In this document: piece after piece, positions 51,973 to 60,137 of the stretch
How the letters are laid out: each line of letters starts with the position of its first letter
Numbering within the stretch: position 1 is the stretch's first letter
NCBI RefSeq assembly: GCF_000482325.1
Contig: NZ_AXVA01000010.1
Location: forward strand, 213,991 to 277,990
DNA: 64,000 nucleotides
Reading direction: 5' to 3'
From: Bacillus sp. UNC438CL73TsuS30
Lineage (GTDB): Bacteria > Bacillota > Bacilli > Bacillales > Cytobacillaceae
The notes under the pieces: generated by a model
Seen by the model: the letters and a program-made list of their open reading frames with translations, nothing else
The model's database searches: none
Told to the model about the DNA's origin: nothing
Translations under genes and position numbers: made by a program

Positions 51973-53391
51973 TTGTTGAGTAGAATGAATATTTATAAAA
52001 AATTAATAAGTAATTCTCTTATTTTTGCAGTGGGAAATTTAGGATCTAAGTTAATTGTTTTTTTATTAGTTCCATTGTACACATATTATTTAACAACCAG
52101 TGAATTTGGTTTAGTTGATTTAATGATCACTGCGACGGGCTTGCTAATACCAGCTTTTTCTTTGAGCATTTTTGATTCTGTATTAAGATTTGTAATGGAT
52201 AAAAATTATGATAAACAGGCAATCTTAATAAATTCTTTTGTTGTTACATTTTTAGGTGTTGCAATATTAATAATGCTTTATCCTGTTTTATTGATTTTAT
52301 TCCCATTTGATCAATATATTTCTTATTTTTATTTATTATTAATAGCACAAGCCATTTCTACGATACTTAATCAATTTATTAGAGCAAATGGTAAGGTTAA
52401 AGTTTTTGCCGCAAGTGGAATAATCAATGCTCTTCTTTTATTAATTCTTAATGTAACTTTCTTAGTAATCTTTCATAAAGGGATAACTGGTTATTTACTT
52501 TCCCTTATATTTTCTTATTTAGGAAGTAGTCTTTTTTCTTTTTTTGTCGGGAAAGTTTTTCTTGAAATTAATTTAAAAAAAATAAATTTTCAGTTAATGA
52601 AAGAAATGTTGCAATACAGTATTCCATTAATTCCTAATTCTTTAATGTGGTGGATTATGAGTTTATCAGATAGATATGTCATCACTTTTTTCTTAGGCCT
52701 AAGTGCAAATGGTCTTTATGCGCTCGCAAATAAGATACCAAATATTTTAAGTATAGTAAGTTCAATTTTTTTTCAAGCTTGGCAATTGTCAGCTATTGAA
52801 GAATCTAAATCAAAAGAAAAGTCTAGGTTTTATACAAATGTTTTTAATGCCTTTTCTATTACCATGTTATTATCAACTTCTTTAATATTGGCACATTTGA
52901 AGTTTATTATTGAACTTTTCGTGGCAGATAACTATTATGTTGCTTGGAAGTATGTACCTTTTTTGTTGTTAGGTGTAGTTTTTTCGAGTTTTTCTGGTTT
53001 CTTAGGTACGAATTATATTGCTGCAAAAAAAACGAGTGGTGTCTTTAAGACGTCTGTAATAGGAGCATTAATAAATATTTTGGCTAATATTATACTAATA
53101 CCTAAAATTGGTATTAACGGTGCTGCAGTTGGAACAATGCTAAGTTTTGTAGCCATTTGGCTTTTAAGGATAAAGGATACAAAAGAGTTTGTAACAATAA
53201 AATTAAATATAATACGATTATCTTTATCCCTACTATTTATATTTTTCCAAATTGGATTATTATATAATAATTTAAAATTTGGATACTTATTTCAGATTTT
53301 GATATTAGTAATTATCATAATAATAAATTATAAAGATATAAAATTATTATTAATCAGAGTTATAGAATTTAGAGTAAAAAAAACACAATAA
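51973..53391 (+). CDS. Wzx-type polysaccharide flippase
   Basis: 472 residues, MATE/MOP superfamily, with about 13-14 membrane helices. The N-terminal SLIFAVGNLGSKLIVFLLVPLYTYYL and GLVDLMIT are the canonical Wzx opening. It flips the lipid-linked repeat unit to the outer face. The start is either TTG 51973 or ATG 51985; the ribosome binding site is weak for both. It is the last gene of the operon, and no obvious terminator follows within 100 bp. Confidence 0.87.
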   Translation: MLSRMNIYKKLISNSLIFAVGNLGSKLIVFLLVPLYTYYLTTSEFGLVDLMITATGLLIPAFSLSIFDSVLRFVMDKNYDKQAILINSFVVTFLGVAILIMLYPVLLILFPFDQYISYFYLLLIAQAISTILNQFIRANGKVKVFAASGIINALLLLILNVTFLVIFHKGITGYLLSLIFSYLGSSLFSFFVGKVFLEINLKKINFQLMKEMLQYSIPLIPNSLMWWIMSLSDRYVITFFLGLSANGLYALANKIPNILSIVSSIFFQAWQLSAIEESKSKEKSRFYTNVFNAFSITMLLSTSLILAHLKFIIELFVADNYYVAWKYVPFLLLGVVFSSFSGFLGTNYIAAKKTSGVFKTSVIGALINILANIILIPKIGINGAAVGTMLSFVAIWLLRIKDTKEFVTIKLNIIRLSLSLLFIFFQIGLLYNNLKFGYLFQILILVIIIIINYKDIKLLLIRVIEFRVKKTQ

Positions 53392-53491
53392 TTATTATAC
53401 TTTTTTTGAATAAATAAGGTACTTCACTTGAAATTCGTTGAAGATTAGGAAATATGTATAATCTTCTGTAAATAATAATTTCGGAAATCTC

Positions 53492-53534
53492 GGGGTCAGA
53501 CCCCCACTCAGCTAAAGTTTAAAGCGCTAAAGTG
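53492..53534 (+). repeat. REP-like element, copy A (GGGGTCAGACCCC plus tail)
   Basis: The 43-bp segment starts with the quasi-palindrome GGGGTCAGACCCC and continues CACTCAGCTAAAGTTTAAAG, then CGCTAAAGTG. The same 43 bp occur without change at 62557-62599. A RAYT transposase gene lies 580 bp downstream and is the likely mobiliser. Otherwise the 53.39-53.70 kb gap is empty. Confidence 0.75.
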
Positions 53535-53705
53535 TGGTTGATAAAAAGGATTGGAAAAAGAGATTAACCTGCTGATAGGGCGGATGCGAATTTTGTCGAA
53601 GATTGATAGGTTATTGTATTTGTAGAAAATGTTAGAATGGAGTTGCAACTGAATATTGTGAGGGTGGCTGGTTGTTGATCTTCTTTTCCTTTTAAAGGAA
53701 AGGAG

Positions 53706-53858
53706 GTGATCGATCTGGAACATATTCTTGAAATCTTACGAGAAATTCTAAAAGGGATATTGCGTGAAACTAGCGCTTATTTCTATCGGAAAAACTTCCT
53801 AGAAAACAAGAAAACCACCCTGCGCCGTCGCAAGCATAAGGGTGGTTCTCACAAATAA
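53706..53858 (+). CDS. Small basic protein with an exceptionally strong Shine-Dalgarno sequence
   Basis: AAAGGAGGTGATC at 53699-53711 is fully complementary to the 16S rRNA 3' end. Within its reach the plausible starts are CTG 53715 (47 residues, MEHILEILREILKG) and GTG 53706, which overlaps it. The protein has a short amphipathic helix and a very basic tail (KKTTLRRRKHKGGSHK). Codons for its tail lie in a hairpin (AACCACCCT/AGGGTGGTT at 53813-53847). The layout recalls loci of small holin-like or type I toxins in Bacillus. The assignment is tentative. Confidence 0.5.
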   Translation: MIDLEHILEILREILKGILRETSAYFYRKNFLENKKTTLRRRKHKGGSHK

Positions 53859-53899
53859 TCTGCTTTGACAACCACCACCCTGACGGTAGCAGTTGCAAG

Positions 53900-53928
53900 G
53901 AGAAGTGTTAGCTGCACTTCTCTTTTTT
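53900..53928 (+). terminator. Rho-independent terminator after the small basic ORF
   Basis: GAGAAGTG (53900-53907) and CACTTCTC (53915-53922), followed by six T residues. It is preceded by ACCACCACCCTGACGGTAGC, a partial echo of the hairpin inside the ORF. Confidence 0.8.
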
Positions 53929-54111
53929 ATTATATATCCATTATAAACAAAAAAATTCCTTTATAAAAGTAAAAACGAGTTTTTAGTTTAGCATCCAATT
54001 CCCAGCTACAACAATAGTTCATTTAAAAATTTTTTCGAAATAAGAAGGATTATAGGACTTGTTGTTGAATATTGTAATTGATAATTTAATATAAAAGGAG
54101 GTCGCCGGCTA

Positions 54112-54684
54112 GTGTCCAGACAACATCGTATTTGGTTTCCTGGAGCAAAGTATCATATTACAAATCGCGGCAATCGAAGGTCATCGATCTTTTACGATGA
54201 ACAAGACCATCTTGCATATTTAGATTTACTTAAAGAAGTTCGCAGTGTTTTTCCCTTTCATCTTCACGCCTATTGCCTCATGACAAACCACATCCATCTC
54301 CTGATTGAAACCATCCATCATCATCCCAAATATATTATGAAAATGCTTAATTCCCGTTATGCGATGTACTTTAATAAAAGGCATCATCTTGTTGGCCACC
54401 TTTTTCAAGGCCGATATGGAGCGGAACTTATTGATACCGCTGAATACCTTTTAGATGTTAGTAGATATATTCATTTAAATCCCGTTGGAGCCAACATGGT
54501 TAAATCCCCTGAACATTATCCCTGGAGCAGTTATTCCGCATATATATCAAACTCTCACAATCTAGAAATCGTTACAACGAAAGAAATATTGTCATTCTTC
54601 CCAGAGCCACAAAAGGACCAATATCGTAAATTTGTTGAGGGGAAAATTACGGTACCCTCTAATTTATCGGTTGACATTCAATAG
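54112..54684 (+). CDS. REP-associated tyrosine transposase (RAYT, Y1 family)
   Basis: 190 residues. It contains the HUH metal motif HIHLLIE at about 62-68, the N-terminal GAKYHITNRGNRRSSIF that typifies RAYT proteins, and the C-terminal SRYIHLNPVGANMVKSPEHYPWSSY. The catalytic Tyr is probably in MLNSRYAMYFNKRHH. Start GTG with AAAAGGAGG upstream. RAYTs cleave single-stranded REP sequences; the candidate substrates here are the GGGGTCAGACCCC elements at 53492 and 62557. The gene is intact, and it is directly upstream of the ComM-like gene with 27 bp between. Confidence 0.88.
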   Translation: MSRQHRIWFPGAKYHITNRGNRRSSIFYDEQDHLAYLDLLKEVRSVFPFHLHAYCLMTNHIHLLIETIHHHPKYIMKMLNSRYAMYFNKRHHLVGHLFQGRYGAELIDTAEYLLDVSRYIHLNPVGANMVKSPEHYPWSSYSAYISNSHNLEIVTTKEILSFFPEPQKDQYRKFVEGKITVPSNLSVDIQ

Positions 54685-54711
54685 AGATAAAGATAGTAGG
54701 AGGTTTTTGTA

Positions 54712-56247
54712 TTGACAGTCATGATATCCAGTATTGGTTTAAAAGGTTTAGAAGGCTATCGTGTACAGGTGGAGGTAAGGATCAAATCTGGAACGGAATC
54801 TGTGATCATCATAGGGCTGCCGGATGCAACAGTGAAGGAATCAAGGGAACGTGTTTTAGCTGCTCTCAGCTATTTTGGCGCAGATGTTACGGATCAGAAG
54901 GTGGTCATTAATTTATCACCGGCTGAGCAAAAGAAAAACGGACCGCTTTTTGATCTTGCTATGGCCATTGCTGCATTAAAGGAGCTCGATTTTATTAAGA
55001 GTAAAATTCCGGCGGAAACCGCGTTTCTTGGTGCTTTATCTTTGGATGGAACAGTTGTAAGTGCTGATGGGATGCTGCCGGCTCTGATATCGGCCAAAGC
55101 ACTTGGGATGAAGAAGGTTTATCTGCCATATGATCCTGCCATCCCGATTCAGATGCTGCAAGGGCTGGAATGTATTGTGGTCCAGCATATTGAAGAAGTC
55201 GTCCAGCATCTTGAAGGCCAAGAAATGATGACATTGCCCCCAAAATCTACTCAGGAAGAACGAACACCACTTTTTGCTGACCGTCCACAAAAAGACTTTT
55301 TCCACGTGATTGGCCATGAGCAGGCAAAGCGGGCGTTAGAAATAGCAGCCGCAGGAGAACATAATGTCCTGATGAGCGGTCCGCCAGGCTGCGGGAAAAG
55401 CCTCCTTGCTGAAACATTTCCATCCATCTTGCCTTCCCTAACTAACGAAGCCCAATTAGAAGTGATTAGTCTTTATCAGCTAGCTGGAGAAAAACGACAA
55501 CTTCATCAGCAGGTACCATTTCGGCATCCACATCACTCCGCTTCCTCAGTCGCCATTATTGGCGGCGGGTCATTCCCCCGGCCAGGGGAAATCTCACTTG
55601 CCCATCGAGGTGTACTGTTCCTCGACGAAATAGCGGAGTTTACCAAAAAAACACTTGATATGCTGCGGCAGCCGCTTGAAACAGGAACTGTAACCATTAG
55701 CAGGGCGCATTCGACCGTTACATATCCTTCATCCTTTATTCTAATTGGTGCAATGAATCCATGCCCATGTGGGTATCTTGGCTCAAACAGCCAATATTGT
55801 ACCTGCTCCCAAAAGCAAATTCAATCCTACCGCAATCGATTATCTGGACCAGTATATGATCGATTAGATATTCTTCTATCTCTACAATCAGTTAATTTAG
55901 ACCAGCCATCAATAAACCAAGAGCATTCATTTGATATCCAAAAAAGGGTAGAAAGGGCTCGAGAAATTCAATTTCAACGCTATCATACGGAAATAACGAA
56001 TGCGAAAGTACCGTTTGAGGTACTCTCCCAAACTAGCCCGCTCGCAAGCGATCAACAAAAAATGCTTACAAACGTTGCTTTGAAGCAGAATTGGAGCAAC
56101 CGGGTTCAAATAAAAATTATTCGGTTGGCGAGGACAATTTCCGATTTAGCAGGGGATGAGGAAATTACCGATACGGCTATTTGGGAAGCGATGACGCTAA
56201 GACGGTGGGGACTGCATAAGCAGCAGAGTATGGCGAGGGAGACTTAA
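54712..56247 (+). CDS. comM: ComM/YifB-family Mg-chelatase-like AAA+ ATPase
   Basis: 511 residues. A Lon-like N-terminal domain (VMISSIGLKGLEGYRVQVEV, LPDATVKESRERV) is followed by the chelatase AAA+ core with Walker A GPPGCGKS, Walker B VLFLDEIAEF, a zinc-like CPCGYLGSNSQYCTCS loop and the Mg_chelatase C-terminal domain. ComM is a hexameric helicase that extends branch migration during natural transformation and recombination. The start is TTG with AGGAGG 8-9 bp upstream. The length is that of the family. Confidence 0.9.
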   Translation: MTVMISSIGLKGLEGYRVQVEVRIKSGTESVIIIGLPDATVKESRERVLAALSYFGADVTDQKVVINLSPAEQKKNGPLFDLAMAIAALKELDFIKSKIPAETAFLGALSLDGTVVSADGMLPALISAKALGMKKVYLPYDPAIPIQMLQGLECIVVQHIEEVVQHLEGQEMMTLPPKSTQEERTPLFADRPQKDFFHVIGHEQAKRALEIAAAGEHNVLMSGPPGCGKSLLAETFPSILPSLTNEAQLEVISLYQLAGEKRQLHQQVPFRHPHHSASSVAIIGGGSFPRPGEISLAHRGVLFLDEIAEFTKKTLDMLRQPLETGTVTISRAHSTVTYPSSFILIGAMNPCPCGYLGSNSQYCTCSQKQIQSYRNRLSGPVYDRLDILLSLQSVNLDQPSINQEHSFDIQKRVERAREIQFQRYHTEITNAKVPFEVLSQTSPLASDQQKMLTNVALKQNWSNRVQIKIIRLARTISDLAGDEEITDTAIWEAMTLRRWGLHKQQSMARET

Positions 56248-56304
56248 GTAATAGTTGAAATTCAGGGACCAATACATGCCAAAAAACCGATAAGTATGAA
56301 TTTC

Positions 56305-56328
56305 TGGTCAGACAGACCCCCACTCAGC
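56305..56328 (+). repeat. Degenerate REP-like element, copy B
   Basis: GGTCAGACAGACCCCCACTC is a 4-bp-expanded version of GGGGTCAGACCCCCACTC and lies in the 307-bp gap behind comM. That gap shows nothing else coding. Confidence 0.5.
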
Positions 56329-56554
56329 AGGCTTCTTCCCCTTATACATAAGTTCATAATCTTTTAAAAGGACCATGGGGCGGTTTTGGCAAAAGTATGA
56401 GTATAATCCTTAAATCACAAGAAGTTGGGTAATAAATACAAGGAGAGGCCATCTTTAAACTTGAATTCATACTCAACGTAAATAAAGTGAAATCCCTCAT
56501 TCATAATCTTACTTAGATATTTGTCCTTTTCTCGATAAAGGCAATTGGGTTTTA

Positions 56555-57607
56555 TTATTGGTGTCGAGGACAACGCCCATTCCATTCTACTACCATTTGA
56601 GTAGGTATTTTAGCAATACAACCATTCACGCTACACTTTTGGTATATGCTGTCTGTACCTTTCGAAATTATTTCCTGTTGATATTTATTCGATTTATTCT
56701 CATCAATATATTGCTTTAGTAAAAGAGGTGCATTAGGAAGGACTCGTACGCTTATTTCCCGCTTAATGCTTCGATAAAAAGGATTAATCTCTAAGAGTCC
56801 CTTGGAACATAATTTTTGAATGGACTCGATACTGCCTTGAAAGACATAAAACCCATCTTTGTTTGTTCCTTTTATCATTGTCAACAACAAATTCATTTCA
56901 TCAGTAGTTAGGGTTTTCATCAATCTTTCATACATCATTTGCTCTTCGGGTATCTCTAGCTTTTTCCTTTCAAGGTGTTGTTCTGTTTTGTAAGGCTCTA
57001 CTTCATTTTTCTTAACAGGTAGTGGGTTTAATTCCCTTATTCTCGATTCAGCTCGGAGGCGTTCCTGGAACCAATAAAAAAAAGGGTTTCTCTCCATCAT
57101 TTGAAATTTTTCTTTCTGCCGAATTTCAGCGGAGCTTATCTTAGGAATTTCTACTCTTTTATTCGTAAAAAGATTCTTTTCTCTTTCGCCAATATAAAAA
57201 GGCGAGTTTTTTCTATTTATAATTTTGTCCTTTTCTTGATCAACGAGTTCTTTTCTTTTTTGATCAAGAGATAACGCTTTGTCTAACATTGTAATTGTTT
57301 GAGAAATTTCACGCATACAGGTGTTTATATCGGTTCGGAGCTGGTAACGGTTAAAACGTAATACATCTTGATAGCCATGGGTTACCGTCCATAGATCTCG
57401 AAGCGAATCTTTATACCATTGTTCTTGTTGGTAATGATGCGGGCCGTCACATTCAACCAACACTCGGCAATATACCCCGTAAACAACAAAATCAAACTCA
57501 AAATGTTTTTGTTCTTTTCTTATATACACCTGTTCATCAAAGAAAAAGCCGTTTTCTAAAAGAGCTTCCCTCATAATGATTTCTAATTCAGTTGCTCGAT
57601 TTCCCAT
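56555..57607 (-). CDS. Vsr/DUF559-like PD-(D/E)XK nuclease with a C-terminal zinc-binding motif
   Basis: 350 residues. The N-terminal 110 residues look like a Vsr/DUF559-type nuclease: TELEIIMREALLENGFFFD, FEFDFVVYGVYCRVLVECDG and PHHYQQEQWYKD, with the FDF Asp and VECDG Glu as metal ligands and the following Lys. A long charged middle (130-225) and a helical segment follow. The C-terminus has CSVNGCIAK ... CPRHQ, a likely zinc site. AGAGGTGA precedes the ATG. It is monocistronic in a defence-rich neighbourhood; a role in cutting foreign DNA is inference. Confidence 0.65.
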   Translation of the reverse strand: MGNRATELEIIMREALLENGFFFDEQVYIRKEQKHFEFDFVVYGVYCRVLVECDGPHHYQQEQWYKDSLRDLWTVTHGYQDVLRFNRYQLRTDINTCMREISQTITMLDKALSLDQKRKELVDQEKDKIINRKNSPFYIGEREKNLFTNKRVEIPKISSAEIRQKEKFQMMERNPFFYWFQERLRAESRIRELNPLPVKKNEVEPYKTEQHLERKKLEIPEEQMMYERLMKTLTTDEMNLLLTMIKGTNKDGFYVFQGSIESIQKLCSKGLLEINPFYRSIKREISVRVLPNAPLLLKQYIDENKSNKYQQEIISKGTDSIYQKCSVNGCIAKIPTQMVVEWNGRCPRHQ

Positions 57608-58261
57608 ATATCACCTCTAAACTTTAGTTCAGTTTTAATTTAATAGCACTCGATGCTATTTTAATTATAATACCTTTTTCCGTCTTTTGGATAAATATTC
57701 AATTTAATTGAAGTGATAAATACTTATTTAGCCTCTTTTACATAATTGTGTTGTTTTTTACCAAAAAAAAGCTTGTAGACTAGTCGGACTAGACCCACCA
57801 ATAGGCTAAAGCTTAAAGCGCTAAAGTGTAAATTAAGAGGACTTAAGCTCAAAAATTTTCCCACCTATTAATTGAACCTTGTACATGAGATAATCTTCTC
57901 TAAATTAAATGTTGAAGGGGTTTTTATTGGATTATTTAAATTGACTAATGAATGGGAACAACGAATTACTGAATTTACTCGTTTTGACTTAACATGTCAG
58001 GAGTAAGATTCAGTGGCGGTATTTTCGGATATATTATTTCGTTTCATTATGAAAACTTGCTTGCAGACGGTGCCAAATCCTGAAGACCAATGTAAGGTTA
58101 TTTGTATTTAGATAAAAACACCTTCTTGATTTGGAATCGAATTTTCCTAAATATTATCGCTTTTAGGAAGGTTCCTATTATGGAAAAAATGGCTGTTAGG
58201 AACCATTCAGATAATAGAAAGATATTTTCCAAACTCTATTTCTTTTATTCTATTAAAAAAA
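57608..58261. other. Intergenic block of about 650 bp with a REP-like copy and a possible short remnant
   Basis: Apart from the REP-like copy at 57782-57828 it holds a 44-codon plus-strand frame from TTG 57872 to 58006 (KLNVEGVFIGLFKLTNEWEQ then RITEFTRFDLTCQE). Its composition is protein-like but it has no ribosome binding site, so it could be a gene remnant. Nothing else can be supported. Confidence 0.3.
57782..57828 (+). repeat. Diverged REP-like element, copy C
   Basis: AGTCGGACTAGACCCACC followed by GGCTAAAGCTTAAAGCGCTAAAGTG keeps the tail of the element (one change in the tail) but has a ruined hairpin head. It lies upstream of the nuclease gene. Confidence 0.6.
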
Positions 58262-58301
58262 TTGACTTCATTAAATTCCCGTGTAATAATACGTATTATT
58301 A
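58262..58301 (+). promoter_or_regulatory. Promoter and 18-bp palindromic operator of hicAB
   Basis: TTGACT (58262-58267), a 17-bp spacer and a -10-like AATAAT (58285-58290). A perfect 18-bp palindrome TAATAATACGTATTATTA (58284-58301) covers the -10 and the probable start point. This is the expected site for HicB autorepression. The half-site TAATA-CGT resembles those at 59461 and 59499. Confidence 0.65.
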
Positions 58302-58336
58302 ACATCAAAATTGAATAAAATGAGGAGTGAAGACTT

Positions 58337-58531
58337 TTGAAATCCTGTTCTTCCAGAATAGCCCATAGCTTGCTAAAAGCTGAAGGCTGGAATTTGGTTC
58401 ACACTGTAGGGAGTCATCGTCAATACAAACATCCGCAAAAGCCCGGACGGGTTACGGTTCCTCATCCTGTGAAGGATTTGCCGATGAAGACAGTAAAAAG
58501 TATTGAAAAACAAGCAGGGATTAATTTCTAA
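58337..58531 (+). CDS. hicA: HicA-type mRNA interferase toxin
   Basis: 64 residues with the dsRBD-like HicA fold. The catalytic His lies in TVGSHRQYKHP (residues about 24-34), and PGRVTVPHPVKDLPMKTVKSIEKQAGI is the family C-terminus. TTG start with GAGGAG 9 bp upstream. HicA cleaves mRNA and is neutralised by HicB, encoded 98 bp downstream. The gap is longer than usual for such pairs. The catalytic His is intact. Confidence 0.88.
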   Translation: MKSCSSRIAHSLLKAEGWNLVHTVGSHRQYKHPQKPGRVTVPHPVKDLPMKTVKSIEKQAGINF

Positions 58532-58629
58532 TCCCTGCACTCCCTTAGTAAAACCAGTCTGGAAGAAGTAAAAAATAAATACATCTTAGCTTTAAATTAA
58601 GAAATCTAAAGAAAGGAGAGAAAAAATTT

Positions 58630-59103
58630 ATGGCTCGATCAAAAGGCGACATTAACAACAGACAGCAAGATGGGGATCTTAAACGTTCGTACTCTTTTCC
58701 TGCAATATTTGAGTATGACGAGGATGGAATTTCTGTTTCGTTTCCTGATTTACCAGGTGCATTTACTTGTGGTGAAGATGAAGATGAAGCATTTAGAAAT
58801 GCTAAAGAGGCATTAGGTCTACATCTTTTTGGAATGGAAGAGGACAGAGATATTATTCCTATACCTACAAAATTAAAGCAATTATCCTTAGAATCTAATC
58901 AAGCTGCGGCTATAGTCAACGTGTTTATGCCTTTGATTCGTGATCGCGTAAAAAGAGCTACTGTAAAAAAGACACTTACAATACCAAAATGGCTTAATGA
59001 TGTAGCGGAAGAACATAAAATTAATTTCTCAAATGTTCTTCAAGAAGCATTAAAAGAAAGGCTTGGAATAAAAGAAGGACAAAAAGAAAATCATTTGTAT
59101 TAG
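58630..59103 (+). CDS. hicB: HicB-type antitoxin with DNA-binding C-terminus
   Basis: 157 residues. The HicB-like partial RNase H fold spans about 17-105 (YSFPAIFEYDEDGISVSFPD, LPGAFTCGEDEDEAFRNAKE). A C-terminal ribbon-helix-helix-like segment (KKTLTIPKWLNDVAEEHKIN then FSNVLQEALKERLG) binds DNA. AAAGGAGAG is upstream of the ATG. It neutralises HicA and presumably represses at the 18-bp palindrome. A shortened paralogue is 450 bp downstream. Confidence 0.88.
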   Translation: MARSKGDINNRQQDGDLKRSYSFPAIFEYDEDGISVSFPDLPGAFTCGEDEDEAFRNAKEALGLHLFGMEEDRDIIPIPTKLKQLSLESNQAAAIVNVFMPLIRDRVKRATVKKTLTIPKWLNDVAEEHKINFSNVLQEALKERLGIKEGQKENHLY

Positions 59104-59374
59104 GAATAGCTTAATTTACGCTTGATAGTGGGAAATATAGGGTTTGTTCGGGTTGTTTTTTAAAAGATTGCAAAAAATAAGATGTTAATTGGATTTCAAT
59201 AGCTTAGTCACTACATTTTGTATATAAGAAGATAAAAATAAAGATAATTAAACAAATATTGATTTATAATTTTAATTTTTAATACCTATTAGGTATGTTA
59301 GATTTAGTGTTATTTGATAAATAAAAAGAGGTTTAGATAACACAAGGATTTTGGGATATATTTATATTGGTATA

Positions 59375-59420
59375 AAGGATCAACCTTAAGTTTATTTTGA
59401 CTTTCGGTTGATCCTTTTTT
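59375..59420 (+). terminator. Terminator between hicB and the orphan hicB
   Basis: AAGGATCAACC (59375-59385) and GGTTGATCCTT (59406-59416) form an 11-bp perfect stem followed by TTTT. It separates the two HicB-type genes, so they are transcribed independently. Confidence 0.8.
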
Positions 59421-59456
59421 AATAAAAATTTTTATTTGAATATTAAATTCAAATAG

Positions 59457-59514
59457 TTGACACGTATAATAACACGTATTATAATCCGGAGTATAACACG
59501 TGTTATTATACGTG
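59457..59514 (+). promoter_or_regulatory. Consensus sigma-A promoter framed by a 16-bp inverted repeat (orphan hicB)
   Basis: TTGACA (59457-59462), exactly 17 bp, TATAAT (59480-59485): a consensus promoter. CACGTATAATAACACG (59461-59476) and CGTGTTATTATACGTG (59499-59514) are a perfect 16-bp inverted repeat, one arm between -35 and -10 and the other downstream of the probable start. This is an unusually strict operator. Autorepression by a HicB-type protein is the simplest reading, although the orphan HicB lacks an obvious DNA-binding domain. Confidence 0.75.
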
Positions 59515-59553
59515 CGAAAGTCATTGCAAAAACACGTGGGGAAGGGGAATTAC

Positions 59554-59886
59554 ATGTCATATTTTAAAAGCCAGAAAAAAGAACATTTTGCAAAATTTAA
59601 GGCCTCTTATACGTTTCCAGTAGTCTTTGATTACAATGATGATGGAATATCAGTTTCATTCCCGGATCTTCCTGGCGTTTTTACTTATGGCCATAATGAA
59701 GAACAAGCATTTAAAAACGCCAAAGAGGCAGTAGGGCTACATATATTTGGAATTGAACGAGACTTTGAGAAAGTGCCTTTACCTTCAAAGATTACTCAAA
59801 TTAATTTGGAACCAAATCAAGTAGTTACCATAGTAAATGTTTATATGCCACTAATCCGGAACAGGGTACAAACTCTTTTTTATTAA
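59554..59886 (+). CDS. Orphan HicB-like protein lacking the DNA-binding domain
   Basis: 110 residues matching the first two thirds of the neighbouring HicB (YTFPVVFDYNDDGISVSFPD, LPGVFTYGHNEEQAFKNAKE, AVGLHIFGIERDFEKVPLPS, VNVYMPLIRNRV). It stops right where the ribbon-helix-helix begins. No HicA gene accompanies it. ATG 59554 with GGGGAAGGGG upstream is preferred over GTG 59500, which lies within the operator arm. It may be a truncated duplicate, or an anti-toxin-like decoy able to bind HicA without binding DNA. Confidence 0.75.
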   Translation: MSYFKSQKKEHFAKFKASYTFPVVFDYNDDGISVSFPDLPGVFTYGHNEEQAFKNAKEAVGLHIFGIERDFEKVPLPSKITQINLEPNQVVTIVNVYMPLIRNRVQTLFY

Positions 59887-60137
59887 ATTCATATTTGATC
59901 AAATTAACCATGGTGCAGGGTGTATAAAAAGTTCACAAAATATTGCTTTGATAAAATTTAGATTCTGGGGTAATTTTCCTTAGAAGGCTACATAATTTTT
60001 ATTTGTACAAATTTGAAAATGCTGATAGGTAGGAAAAATTAGAGTACTAAAAATTAATATTATAGTTGAGTTTGGTTTGTAATTTATGAAAATAGTAAAT
60101 GATGTAATCTAAAACTTAAAAAGGGGAGTATAACAAT

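Noticed and set aside
58102..58302. 66-codon plus-strand frame before hicA
   Set aside because: Starts with TTG without a ribosome binding site, has Phe/Ile/Lys-rich AT noise, and ends in the hicAB operator palindrome.
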